Shown: positions 45,718-56,876 of the stretch, piece after piece
Position numbering within the stretch: the stretch's first letter is position 1
Layout of the letters: every line of letters starts with the position of its first letter
Assembly: GCA_036936605.1 (NCBI GenBank)
Contig: JAUPFV010000002.1
Location: 203,073,273-203,137,272 of the forward strand
Direction of reading: 5' to 3'
From: Limnanthes douglasii subsp. nivea
Taxonomy: Eukaryota; Streptophyta; Magnoliopsida; Brassicales; Limnanthaceae
Length of the DNA stretch: 64,000 nucleotides
Translations under genes and position numbers: made by a program
Notes under the pieces: generated by a model
What the model saw: the letters and a program-made list of their open reading frames with translations, nothing else
Database searches by the model: none
Told to the model about the DNA's origin: nothing

Positions 45718-46800
45718 TCATTCTAGATACAACCGGAGGTGTTCAATGTTCCAAGGGTGGTTTAAGATTCTTCCATCTTTCTCTTGCAGCCTGTATGTCC
45801 CAGGCTTAAGCCTTTCAATGACCAAATAGGGTCCTTCCCAATTTGGAGCTAGCTTGCCGAAGTGTTTCTCTTTAGTACTTAGAAAGACTTTTCTCAATAC
45901 TTTATCCCCTGGTAAAAAATCTCTTCTTCTGATTCTAGAAGCAAACCTGCTTCTCATTAAACCTTGATAATGGGTGGCTCTAAGATGAGCCTTAACCCTT
46001 TTCTCTTCTATTAAGTCCAATTGACTTCTGATTGCCACTTCATTAGCCTGTTCGGAAAAATTGTGGACTCTGTATGATGGAAGAATTGCCTCTATAGGAG
46101 CAATCACATCCATACCATATACCAAGGCAAACCGGGATTCCTATGTAGCAGCTCCAGGAGTAGTCTGGTAGGCCCATAGTACTTCTTGTAAATAGCTTGG
46201 CCACTTTTCAGCAGCCCCTTCTAAATTCTTTTTGAGACCGGACAGAATGGGCTTGTTCGCCACTTCAACCCGACCATTCGCTTGTAGGTGGAAAGCAGAA
46301 GAGAAGAAATGCCGAATGCCCCTAGAGGCACAGAAACTATCCATATCCTTGTTATCAAATTGTGGCCCATTATCTGTGGTTATCTTTTGTGGAACCCCAA
46401 ATCTGCAACAAATATTAGATAAGATAAATTTTATAACAGCTTTTGAAGTAGTTCATGCCAAGAGGGCAGCCTCTATCCACGTTGAAAAATAATCAATGGC
46501 TACAATAATAGTTTTGCACCCTCCGGACGCCATTGGTAGAGGTCCCACCAGATCCAGTCCCCAACGAGCAAAATGTATTGGCTCAGAAATTGACTCCAAA
46601 GGGACAACTACGATATGAATTTCATTACCATATCTTTGGCATGGATCACACTTTTTTACCAATTCCTTGGCATCTTCCATTATGGATGGAAGTAGTATCC
46701 GGCCAATAAAAATCTTCGGGTTAAAGCTCTATAACCACAATGTGCTAACCCTTCACCATCATGCAGTTCAGACAGCACTATTTGGGATTATTTAATCCCC
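45718..46800 (-). pseudogene. Tat B integrase
   Basis: Read on the minus strand, KKCDPCQRYGN marks the zinc-binding end and ARWGLDLVGP the first catalytic D. The second D stands in TTDNGPQF (about 46375) and the third acidic residue, E, in GRVEVAN (about 46262), so the DDE triad is intact, unlike Tat A. The C-terminal GPY motif (WEGPYLVIERLKPGTY) is near 45830. Stops near 46452, 46346 and 46138 break the frame into pieces that remain in one phase. Confidence 0.87.
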
Positions 46801-49008
46801 AAACAACGCAAAAGAGGTCTACTAAAAGACTTCTTGTAAATGAAGATGTCTTTTATGATTAAAAAACCACGAGCCGTATACTTCATTTTTCTTGCAACTG
46901 TTTTTTCCGGAGGCAAAATGCCATCTGAAATATATTGAAGAAGAGGATACCTCCAGTCTTTAGGTTGAACCACTTGTATACTTAAACTTTCCTCCTCTTC
47001 CTTGCTCTGATTGGGTTGAATGGTTGGGCATTCTTGCACATGAATCCATGGGTAGGACTCAGAGTATGCTATGGTTACCAAGGAGTCTGCTAGTGTGTTC
47101 TCGGTTCTGGGTATGTGCTCATAGCTGATCTCTTTTAAGTTAATTGCCACCTCTTTAAGAATGAATAAATATTTAATCAACTGCTCCTTTTTTGCCTCAG
47201 ATTGACCTTGGGCATGATGGATAAGAAGCTGAGAATCACTCATTAACCTAACTCTTTTGGCTCCACAAAGCAAGTTAGCTTCAAACCAGCTATAGTAGCT
47301 TCGTATTCAGACTCATTGTTAGAAGCCCTAAACGCCAAACATATAGCCTGGTATATCTTGTCACCGTATGGAGAGGTTAAACATATCCCAACACCACAAC
47401 CCATGGTACTTGATCCACCATCGGTCCGGACAACCCACACCTTCTTAGTTTTTTCACCTGTAGCTTGTTTGGTACTCCTGTCTGAATGGAATTCAACTAG
47501 GAAATCAGCAACAGATTGAGCCTTGATTGCAGCTCGAGGGGCCAAATCAATGTCATAATCTCCCAATTATACTGACCACTTGGTCATTCTCCTTGGTATG
47601 TCTGCCTTTTGAAGAACATTTTTCAAGGGAAAAGATGTCCGGACGACAATAGAATGAGACTGAAAGTAGGGCCTCATTTTCCTGGCAGCAATTACCAAAG
47701 CTAGTGCTAGTTTCTTGAGTTTTAAACACCTTTTTTCAGCATGCATCAGGCTTTTACTGATGTAGTACACCGAACGAGGATAATTGTCCACCTCTCTTAC
47801 TAGCACCGCACTTATGGCACATTCGGGGACTGTTAAATATATATACAACATTTCTCCATCAACAGGTTTAAATAGGGTTTTGGGGGAAGATAAATGCTTA
47901 TTTATTTCATCAAAATCCTGGTCGCACTGTGGAGACCAGTTGAAGTCTTTAGCACCCTTTAAAGTTTGGAAAAACGGGGCACACCTATCCGAAGACCTTG
48001 AGATAAAACGGTTTAGAGTAGCTAACCTCCCTGTTAATCTTTGTCTTGTTTAATATTCCGAGGAGGATCCATCTGCAGTAAAGCATTAAGTTGGTCCGGA
48101 TCAGGCTGTATCCCTTTCTCACTTATCACATACCCAAAAAACTTCCTGGACTGTACTCTAAAAATGCATTTTTCTGGATTTAATTTTAAATTAACTTTTA
48201 CCAAGTTGGCAAAAGTATCTTGCAGATTTGCCAAGTGTAGTTCTTCTTCCACACTCTTTACCATCATGTCATCAATGTAGACTTCCATATTTCTTTCAAT
48301 CTAATCAGCGGATGCTTTATTCACCAACCTCTGATAAGTAGCCCCAGTATTCTTTAATCCAAAAGGCATCACCTTGTAACAATGGAGGCCTTTATCAGTA
48401 ATAAAAGTAGTATGTTCCCGGTCCTTCGGTCCTACTTGAATCTGATTATAAACGGAGAAGGCATCCATGAAGGACAACAACTTGTTCACAGATGCGGAGT
48501 CTACCAACTGATCTATCTGGGGAACAGGATACAAATCTTTTGGGCAAGCCCTATTAAGGTGAGTAAAGTCGATGCACATACGCCACTTCCCATTTTTCTT
48601 TTTTACTAACACTGGATTGGCTGTCCATAAAGGGTACTGAGATTCATTTATGTGCCCCATCTTAGTAAGCTGGTTAACCTCTTGAACTATGACATCAGCT
48701 TTCTCCTTATAAAAAGTTCTTCTCTTCTGCACAACGGGTGCTACATCTCTCCGGATGGATAACTAGTGTGATATAACATCTGCAGGCACTCCGGTTATAT
48801 CAGCATTACACTAAGAAAAAACATGTTGGTGGTTTGCTAAAAAGGATAACACTTTGTTCTTTAGTTCTGATGTCATCTTAGATCCAATCTTGACACATCT
48901 CCTTTCAGCCAGAGAGTGAGTTTCAACCTCTTCAATTAGTATTCAAATGCCAGGGGTCTCTCTGGGGTCATCAATTTCACCCTCTCCCCCAGAGGGCCCC
49001 ACCAACTG
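46801..49008 (-). pseudogene. Tat B reverse transcriptase, RNase H and second RNase H
   Basis: RT runs from about 48640 (NPVLVKKKNGKWRMCIDFTHLN) to an intact catalytic box YIDDMMVKS (about 48270), then GYVISEKGIQPDP. RNase H is at 47851-47500 (YLTVPECAISAVLV, KRCLKLKKLALALV) and the second RNase H at about 47440-46980 (DGGSSTMGCGVG, NNESEYEA, SDSQLL, RTENTLADSL). Frames change near 48040, 47260 and 46790, and stops are present (for example after VFS near 48810). The domain order is identical to Tat A. Confidence 0.88.
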
Positions 49009-51004
49009 CTAATATTCATTTATCCGAACTGCCCCTAAAATCCTAGGAGAAAGTGCTGTTGCATAACATTCCCTCGCTATATTTTGACTACTCCGGACAA
49101 CTCCCACTTGTCCTTGAACAACGTAATATAAACATTGGTGAACTGTTGAAGCCACAACATGCATCCTGGAGAGCCAAGACCTTCCCAAAATGGCATTGTA
49201 GCATGTGGGACAATCTACCACAACAAAAAATAATCTGACCATTTTCTTGAAATGGCCCTTGCCCAACAAAATCTCCTCTTCAAACTCTATGACTACGTCC
49301 GCAGAGCTTCCAGTGACACCCATGATAGACCTGTTCGAACGTTGAATTACTGCTGGATTCTTCATTTATTTATAGGAAGTCAAAAATAGGATATTGGCTG
49401 AGCTGCTAGTGTCTACCAAAAGTCGTCTAATGTCATTGCCCCCAATTGATGCTCTTATTACCACAACATCTTCATGGGGACCAACTATGTCCCTCAAATC
49501 ATCTTCATAAAAAATAATGAAGGAAAAGGAATTTGTGATTGATAGGAGGACATGCCTCCCTCCCACTGAGTAGCCAGGGTGTGAACATGCCTCTTCCTTG
49601 AAGAAGGAGTTGGTGCAGTCACTGTATCTCCCCCAAATATGGTGAGTGACTCAAAAAAGCTTATGAGCCCGGACACCGTCTTGGTGTGTTCTGTTATAAC
49701 GCCCACCTTATTATGGGCTGGATCAGGATCCAAATACTCTGATTCCATATCGAATCTTTCAATAATTACCATAGCCCCGTCCAGAGCCGACGTCCCTGCA
49801 TTGTTTGTTGGGCCGGTCCGATGAGCATTTTCAGGCCTTGTTGGGACCCTGTCCAGCTTCCTTAGCCTTGTATCCGGACTAATTCTGGTTATGGTTTGGT
49901 GCAGCTGGGGCAGATCTCACTTGCCTGTGCACCCTAGCCTTTTTTTGTTTCATCCACATTGATTTGCTTTCCCACCTGGTTCAACAAGCCGCCCCATGTC
50001 ATGGATTTCTTCCTGTTTACCGAATCGGCCATATTTCTAGGGTTCAAACCTTGTCTTAGAGAAGCTATTGCTACTTGTTCAAAGTAATCAGCTAATTCAT
50101 TCTTTGCACAATGGATGATAGTGTCTCCATTTCTCTTCACCTCCTTACTTCCAACAAACTGCTTCTGGAAGGCCACCCAAAAAGTATCAAAATTTAGGAT
50201 GCACCACTGTGGTAGGCTGTTATACCACTTTAGAGCGCTCCCCGTAAAAGATTGAGGGAATGCTCTACAAAGTAACTTGTCATCATCGTCAAAATTCATC
50301 ATAATTTTATTTAAACTGCTCCAGATGATTATCTGGATCTTTGCTCCCATCGTATTTTTCCATCTTAGTACTGTCAAACCTCTTAAGAAGGTTTCCGGAC
50401 AATATCTTGGAGGATAATGGATATTGTCTCCAATTCCGGCCACGACTGAAAACAGTATCTTCATTGGGAGTTGCAAAGATACCTGCTTCATCATGGAAAG
50501 CGAAATGATCCATCAATAACTGGTCTATATGCCTCCGGCCATAGTTGTGGCTATGAGATGACCCTTTACCCAGATGAATTTTCAACCTTCCATGCCTATC
50601 CCTCTTTCTTGAATATTTTTTAACCAACTTTTGCTTCTTCTTAGACATGCCTTCATCACTCCTGGATGATAGGGACTCCTCAACTCCATCTTCATTCGAG
50701 GAGCTACTAGAGGATTCTGACTCCGAACTCTCCACTTGTTTAGACCGGTGAGACTTTTTGAGCTGACATGAGTCTTTTTAGTACTCAAATGGGTCTTTGC
50801 TGATGATTCATGGTCCCTTGGATTGTCTGTGTGGTGAATGGCTGACATCTTTGATTTTTCTTTCAAGCATAACTCCAACTTTTTAGGAGCCCTCAAGGCT
50901 TCTATCTCAGCTTTCAACCTGTGTCGCTCTTCGATCGTGTTTTCATCGCTTTCTTCCGCCACTTCTGCCAAAGTTGGTGGCACTTCTTCCTCGTCCAGAT
51001 TCAT
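49009..51004 (-). pseudogene. Tat B gag and protease
   Basis: The first ATG in the frame shared with Tat A is at 51004. The gag core is in pieces: the coiled N-terminus (51004-50750), DPDNHLEQFK and the capsid part (50735-49934) with two frameshifts near 50745 and 50310. The region with the zinc knuckle, about 330 bp in Tat A, is deleted near 49850. Protease at 49520-49010 reads ILVDTSSSANIL where a DTG triad is expected, so the glycine is lost here too. The protease frame ends in TAG at 49009-49011, aligned with the TAG at 23799 in Tat A. Confidence 0.85.
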
Positions 51005-51056
51005 CCGAACTGATTTTTCTTGCTGCTTTTGAATGCTAGATTCAGGCACCTTATCC

Positions 51057-51073
51057 TCCCACTATGGTCACCA
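51057..51073 (-). promoter_or_regulatory. Tat B primer-binding site
   Basis: Read on the minus strand TGGTGACCATAGTGGGA begins three bases after the LTR end CCTCACCA. Its TGG start fits a tRNA 3' CCA. The tRNA species was not identified. Confidence 0.65.
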
Positions 51074-51076
51074 ATT

Positions 51077-51454
51077 TGGTGAGGATTATTTTTTACTGAA
51101 GGTAATTTTGTCAGATGTTTTGTGGTATTTCAAGGGTATTAAATGTTTGAGTGTTTTGTAGTGAGAGATTTAAGCTACCTGGCTGTATTAAATGTTCATT
51201 ACCCTCATTAATGAAAGTGGTTGGGTATTTATACCCTTAATTATGGGCCATATGGGCTTTCAGGTCAAACTTATGAAATCGGGTCAAGTTCAAAAACTCA
51301 TTAGTTTATTAAGCAGATTAGCAATTAGCTTAGTCAAAAGGTGTTTAGTGTTCTTAATACTTTTGACCTGTCCGGATACTTCAGTGGGGGATTATTGTCC
51401 AGATTAGCCCTGTCCGGTTTCTACAGTAAGTGGTGAATATTTCCGGACTCATCA
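51077..51454 (-). repeat. Tat B 5' LTR
   Basis: 378 bp, the same length as the 3' LTR with roughly 30 differences by eye. TATA box word at 51226-51233. It abuts the ACCAT duplication at 51455-51459. Confidence 0.92.
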
Positions 51455-52647
51455 ACCATGACTTTGGAAACACCACCCGGGGATGAGACAATGACACCTT
51501 GGTCGTTAAAGATCGAGATAATTTTATTGCGGGATAACCGGGCTTTGATACTTTTATGGACGAATTTAGTATTTTTGTCCCCCAGCTTAATCTAAATTTC
51601 TCTCGATTTTTGCTTAAGAAAGGATTCTTCAGCACGACTAAGGAAAATGAAAGATGCAGTAGCCTCATTTTTTATTATGACTAAACGAGGGTTGAGAGAA
51701 TCAGAGGCTAAATTATCTTAAGCCTCAAACATGCAGATTTGAGCTTTAGAGACTCTGGAGGATATGTCATGATTAAGACGAGCAAGCTCAGATTGCAATC
51801 TCACGAGCTTATCCGAAACCCTTTTCATTCCCGAGGAAAGAGAAGGAAGGTTCGAACAATTAGAAACAATATCCTTGAACTGCGGGTAAGATTGCCACAT
51901 ATTGAAGAAACATAAAGGTTTTTTCCGCTTCGGGCGAGGAAGCCCAAGGTTGAGGGTAACGGTTGTGTGATCAGAAGTGCGAAGGTACCCAAAATGGACA
52001 TGGGACATAGGGAAAAGGTTTTCACATTCCGAATTGACAAGGACACGATCAATTTTAGAGAGGATAGGGTGAGACGATTTCTTATTGATCCAGGTGAACT
52101 CAAATTCGGAAGATCGGGGGTCGCTTAGTTCGCACTGGTAACAATAGTTATTGAAATCATCAATAGCTGGGGACCAAGAGTCAGAGGAGCCTAGACGCTC
52201 CTCAGGATGACAAACAGCATTAAAATCCCCAAGAGCAACCCATGGAGAGTGAGTATCAAGCTTTGAAATTTCTATTAGGTCGTTCCAAAGCTCGATACGA
52301 TCTTGAGCTTCATTATAAGCATAAATAGCGGTGAAATTGAAAGAGGCTCTAAAATTATGATGATTAGCACTACAATGAATAAATTGAGGAGATTGAGAAA
52401 TTCTACTGACAGTAATGACACTCGGATTCCAAGTGATCCAAATTCTACCTAGGGGATGAGACGAGTGATTAGTAATGACATGCCAAAAGGGGACCATTCG
52501 TCTCAAAATATTATCAACTCTATGAATTTGGACTTTAGTTTCTACTAGGATTATCAATGAGATTTAGTTACTAATAATAAAATCCATGACATCATTTTGT
52601 CTGACTGGGTCGTTTAGACCCCGCACATTCCAAGAAGCAATATTCAT
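51455..52647 (-). pseudogene. LINE B ORF2 endonuclease
   Basis: The start is at the ATG 52647: MNIASWNVRGLNDPVRQ, the classic beginning of plant LINE endonucleases. Then a stop (TAA near 52564), LVETKV, LGRIWITWNPS, VALGDFNAVCHPEERLG, LSKIDRVLVN and RTSDHTTVTL. The main frame runs 52557-51718 and ends at a stop after KAQICMFEA; the linker toward RT continues with frame changes to 51455 (VSK). Catalytic N, E, D and H positions (SWN, ETK, GDFN, SDH) are present. The protein continues at 37398 beyond Tat B. Confidence 0.88.
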
Positions 52648-53010
52648 GAATAGAAAATTTACAGTGAATCATCCGCTAGTCCTGTCGGAGGACATTACTT
52701 GCCTGCCTTTATCCTTGGCTACATCCATGCATGCCCTTTTGGGTGGGGAGTCCACCTCCTTGCCAGGATCCACCTTAGAGTCTTCGTTTATGGATGGCAG
52801 TCGAGATCTTGATGCCAACTCTGGAGCTATATCGGAAGGATCTTCCTCAGAAGACGAGGTCACCAAGGGGATGAGGGGGGGAGTTTGATAGGGCCTTTGA
52901 TGCACTGACGGGTAGGATGCCCGAAAACCTTACAATTTGCACATTGGGGAGGGAGGCCCAATTGGACGGTTGGTTGAGAAAGTATCCCGAAAGGCAAGCC
53001 TTCTAAGAAT
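52648..53010 (-). pseudogene. LINE B ORF1 zinc knuckle and C-terminus
   Basis: LPPQCANCKVFGHPTRQCIKG near 52955-52893 is the knuckle seen in LINE A, here with all Cys/His positions (C-x2-C-x4-H-x4-C). A Ser/Glu-rich tail (VTSSSEEDPSD) and a lysine-containing end follow. The DUF4283 core that should precede the knuckle is missing: after a few residues the sequence changes to unrelated-looking Ser/Gly-rich frames. Confidence 0.75.
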
Positions 53011-54790
53011 CTAGGGATCCTAGAGTCGAATAATTCATAATGAATTCGTTATCCACCATTTCCATATGATTAATTCCAATAGACAGAGGGGACCGATTGT
53101 CGCTATGGCACGCGACTATGCTTGCAAAAGAGAAGGGAGGAACGGTTTGATGTATCGAATTCGAGTTAGAGAAACCCCTTGATATCTCCTTTGAAAACAG
53201 AGGGATGGAAGGATTAGCATGGGCTAGTTTGTATTTTCTTCCTTTTGGGCCTTTACCCGCATTCCTAAAATTCCAGATTAGAGGGTGATGTCTGTGGGAA
53301 GCACCACCTCCCAAAATGCCCTTCCAATTGTTTTTAAAAGGCCTTTTAATAGTTAGAACCCGAGTGGGCCCTATACTAGAAGAGCGTCGACCCACTACAG
53401 AAGGATCCACTGGCAGGAGAGTCTGGATACAAAGGGAGCCCAACGCTTCTTTACTGATACTGGGCCCAAGACTCGACTTGGATCCCTGACCCAATCTCTC
53501 CTGATGAGAAGGTCTGAATCCAGTCGATAAGCTTGGAAACCCTAGGCTGGCGAATGTCTCTACTTCGAAACCCTGAGACCCCTCTGAAACCCTAACCAAC
53601 GACCATGGCAGTGACAGTGAGGTTTCCGGTGAAGCAAAAGACCTGTCTGATCGGAACAGAGGCGAGGAAATCCCAGACAGAGCTCGATCAATGGAGCGAA
53701 AAACGGCAGCATCCTTCGAACATGGCAGTGATGGTGAGGTTTCCGGTGAAGCGAAAGATCTGTCTGATCAGAACAGAGGCGAGGAAACCCCAGACAGAGC
53801 TCGATAAAAAGAGAGAAAAAAGGCAGCATCTTTTGAACATGGCAGTGACAGAGAGGTTTCCCGAGGAGCTAGAGACCTGTCTGATCGGAACGGAGATGGT
53901 GGATTCCCAAACAAAGCTCCACTGTTGGATCGAAGAAGGGTAGCAGAAGAGGAAATTGGTTCCAAGGAGCAGGTGATGGAGGCAGATTTGGTCGATGACG
54001 GCGAAGCGTAGGCTATGATAGGAGAACTCCCTCTCCAATCTAAAGAGTAAATCGAGGATAAGGCTTGGGCGTGGAGGGCTGGTCGAGAGGCATATGTAGT
54101 GGAGTTATAGCCTAGCTCTTTTGACAGGGAGGCGGTGGTCGGCTGCGGGGAGAATGGGAGATCGTCTAGCGTTGCCACCAGGTTTTCTAAAAAACCTACA
54201 TTCAGAGAAGGTGGAATTCTGGTCCAGGGAGTGGTGATGGTTACCAGAGGAGATGAGCACAGCCCCGAGGAGGCGATCGAGAAGTTGGTTTGAGGCAGAC
54301 TAGCTCCGGGGACGTCAGCTTAAGGTAAGTAGTTATTTAACTAACTAAGAGGCTTGCTTTGGAAAATGATTTGCCCTTGTCCAGATTCCATGTGGTGTCT
54401 GGCCAAGGATAGGTCTTGCTTGACGTAGTTTTTGTGTTCAGCAGAGATGAGGTGAGGAGAGGATAAGGGATCGTGTGAAGATGCAACACAGGGTTGAGGA
54501 GAGCAGGGGAATAATGCAAGGGATGAGGAGAAAGACTAAGTTTTGATAGGGGAGAATAAGGCAGTGATCTCCAGGGCTTGGAAGGCAAGGATGACTTCAA
54601 AGGATCACAGGGATCCATCAGGTAAGCAAGAAAGGGTAGACTGTGTTTAGAGTTTGGTTTTCTATTGCTGGATAGGATGAGCGAATATGTTGTAAGAATA
54701 AGAAGAAGAAGGCTTTTATTGTGAGATGATGAATGTGAGATAGGGATATGAGATAGGTTGAGGGATACAGAGTTGAAGGTAGCTTCCAAG
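53011..54790 (-). pseudogene. LINE B ORF1 upstream part (rearranged)
   Basis: At 54789-54337 a Ser/Leu/Pro-rich frame ends in a segment shared with LINE A (LARHHMESGQGQ in a neighbouring frame near 54390). Between 54178 and 53011 the frames are basic and Ser-rich (GKGPKGRKYKLAHANPS) with three 117-bp tandem repeats. No DUF4283 core was recognised, so this part is deleted or replaced compared with LINE A. RNA-binding function would be lost. Confidence 0.5.
53604..53954 (-). repeat. Three 117-bp tandem repeats in LINE B
   Basis: The word CATGGCAGTGA starts units at 53604, 53721 and 53838, exactly 117 bp (39 codons) apart. The first two units are very similar (TGAGGTTTCCGGTGAAGC, AGACAGAGCTCGAT); the third is more diverged. 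The period is a multiple of three, but stops interrupt the frames today. Confidence 0.88.
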
Positions 54791-55500
54791 AATTGTCTAA
54801 TAGGGTTCGGGATAGGTGAAGCTAATGGGGGACAAAACTGAGAACCTAGGATAGAGGAGTCATGACAAAGAAGGGAGATACTAGGTCTGCTAATTCAAAT
54901 AGCCAGTAGAGCTGAAAATAGGTTAGTTTGACTGAGGGAAAGGGACAGTGAGGGAAAGAGAAGCTGATTTTAGCCAGAAATATGAGAGAGAAGTTGTCTA
55001 GGAAATGAGAGATTAGAAGGTTGGGATTTTGGTGAAAGGGAGAAAGAGAATAGTTTGCTCGATTAGGGTAACTAGGAGGCCAAAGATAACTAACTAGAAT
55101 ACATATAGTTTTGTTAGGGTAACTAAAGTGAAGACTTATTTTCTTATTTTGACTTCTAGGGCACAAGAAGGGTTGAACATCAATCCATATTGAGAAATGG
55201 AATACAAGGGGGGGGGGGTCTGAGTTTGAGGTGTAAGTAATCATGAACCCAAAAGATAAAGAAGATGAGGGTGATAGTAGGGGGCTGGATTTGGGGTAGT
55301 AGCAGAATGGTGGAGACTTGAGATATTGATGGGATGACATCCGAGGGGAATGACAAGGTGTATGTCTCCAGAAAGACACTGGAGCCTTTTCCTCCAAGGA
55401 CTTTGTGCTGAAGTCTTGGAAGCTTACTTGGGACCAGAGGATTGTTGCTTGAGCTTGTCCTAGATTGAGTCCAAGATACAAAGGAGAGGTAGACATCTAG
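54791..55500 (-). other. LINE B 5' region
   Basis: The minus strand is pyrimidine-rich and open from 55496 to 54846, with a Ser/Phe/Pro-rich frame lacking any domain I know. As in LINE A, it may be leader or the start of ORF1. Confidence 0.35.
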
Positions 55501-55954
55501 CTTGGAGGGATAGATTGATGGGACGTTACAGACTTGAGAGAGTGTTTTGGTTTTTCAAAAGTCGGCCCATATATGTTTTAAAACTCTTTATTAGACGCTC
55601 AAACTTATTTACTTTATATTTCATTTTGTATTCACATGACTTAGCTGTGATGGAGACCTTGCAAATGGTTCTTGAAAATGTTGTGAATATTGTGGGCTGA
55701 ATGAGTTTGTTATGTATTAATGAAGCTCATGTTGTATTGTAAGGAAATTTTGAAGTTTTAACATCATATTTGTGTCATTTTAAGTTTCTTTTAGCCTACT
55801 AACAATTCATCTTATGCAATTTGATTACGAAGTAAATGGATGCGTATCTTTGTATTAATTTTTATTAGAAGAAAGAGAGTGGTAGATTCTATGTTGTAGG
55901 TATCATTTATGCCGTATACGACCATGCGGGATGCTTGAGGTTACTCTGATGTAG
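55501..55954. other. Unassigned AT-rich flank of LINE B
   Basis: A 61-codon plus-strand frame at 55515-55700 shows no domain. No RNA gene or terminal repeat was found. Confidence 0.35.
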
Positions 55955-56463
55955 TTTGGATAGATGCGACACTGAAGGCGTCGGACATTGTCAAGGCATA
56001 CTATCCGCTACGGGTGGCTAGACAGTTGGGTCGCATCCAGCAGGTAATATTTTTGGATACTCGAAATATTAATATTGTTTGTTTTGCGCATGTGTGTTAT
56101 AGAATTTTTTTAAAATACAGGTTCCTAGTGCACTGCGTCCTATTCTTACCAGTTCTAGTAGGGTTTGTCGTGCGAACACCCTCTACAACTGGGATGCATT
56201 CACTTAGGACAACTGGGAGTCACATTGTATTCACCAGAGTTTGAAAGGTGCTGAGTTTATTCCTGGCCAGGAGGAGGGTACCACTTTGATCTACTCTTCA
56301 TGGATTACGAAGAATTTGTGGTACATCATATCTGATCCAGAGGCTCACCGAGATGATGCAGAGTTAGGGGTGAACCCTTCCCCACACACACATGCCACCA
56401 GACTGCACGAGCTGACTACGCACCTATTGGAAAGCGTACGAGCAGAGCCACCCCGGCATTAGT
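55955..56463 (+). pseudogene. Plant mobile domain-like C-terminal fragment (two exons)
   Basis: Exon one ends at 56043 with VWIDATLKASDIVKAYYPLR, then VARQLGRIQQ. A 77-bp GT...AG intron (56044-56120) follows. Exon two reads VPSALRPILTSSSR, then NWDAFT, a TAG stop (near 56200), and SLKGAEFIPGQEE, SWITKNLWYIISDPE to a stop at 56461. The YYP-x-RV-RQ-G pattern is that of plant mobile domain (PMD/MAIN-like) proteins, which are often carried by Mutator-like elements. Only the C-terminal part is present and it carries a stop. It faces the MULE transposase fragment on the other strand. Confidence 0.5.
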
Positions 56464-56876
56464 TTAGAGGACCTTTAGGAGCCTTTGGACGAGTGCTACC
56501 GTGTTGCTCACGAGTACAGAGATTCATTATTATTTATGTTTTTAGAGTTGACAGTTTAAGACGTTTTATGTGTTATTTACTTTTGACTAGTTTCAATTTT
56601 GTGTTATGAAGCAGTGTTGTTGTTTAATTATGTGTAATGATATTTTGTTACATTTGAATGATATAAATTTCAAACATTTGTTCAAAATCTAACTTTAAAA
56701 AAATCATCAAAGTGCACAAACTACAACATCAACTCAAACACAAACCGAAACACAAATTCAAACACTTTTAGAAACATAAATAACAACACAAACTCAAACA
56801 TAAACCGAATCAGAAATTCAGACATAAACTCAAACATAAACAGAATCAGAAACTCCAACATAAACAAAAACACATG
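56464..56876. repeat. Spacer with AAACTCAAACA-type repeats
   Basis: From about 56730 to 56875 the words CAAACTCAAACATAAACCGAA and CAGAAATTCAGACATAAAC recur with a period of about 40 bp. It lies between the 3' ends of the PMD-like (+) and MULE (-) fragments and codes for nothing recognisable. Confidence 0.6.

Larger units (their letters stand above)
37399..51454 (-). mobile_element. Ty3/gypsy Tat-lineage element B, full length with nested insertion
   Basis: It has two 378-bp LTRs (5' at 51077-51454, 3' at 37399-37776, read on the minus strand) and a perfect 5-bp target duplication ACCAT (37394-37398 and 51455-51459), and it is inserted in LINE B ORF2. Order on the minus strand: LTR, gag, protease, RT, RNase H, second RNase H, integrase (to 45718), then an antisense gene on the plus strand (38212-45170), then the 3' LTR. 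The antisense gene is split by a Copia-type element at 40470-44451. Without it the element is about 10.1 kb. The LTRs differ at roughly 30 of 378 positions by eye, so this is not a recent insertion. Pol is broken by stops and several frameshifts. Confidence 0.93.
51455..55500 (-). mobile_element. LINE B, 5' part
   Basis: Read right to left there is a long pyrimidine-rich 5' region with ORF1 pieces, a zinc knuckle, then ORF2 endonuclease up to the Tat B insertion point at 51455. The right boundary near 55500 is approximate. Next to the poly(A) at 34708 the plus strand reads ACTTGAAGTTGAAG, and near 55531 ACTTGAGAGAG, too short a match to claim as the target duplication. Confidence 0.8.

Noticed and set aside
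53605..53943. 112-codon plus-strand frame with 39-residue repeats
   Set aside because: It is the complement of the 117-bp repeats in minus-strand LINE B; no plus-strand gene context, promoter or domain.
34695..55545. ACTTGA... words at both ends of LINE B as a target duplication
   Set aside because: Only about six bases agree, too short for a LINE target-site duplication in AT-rich DNA.
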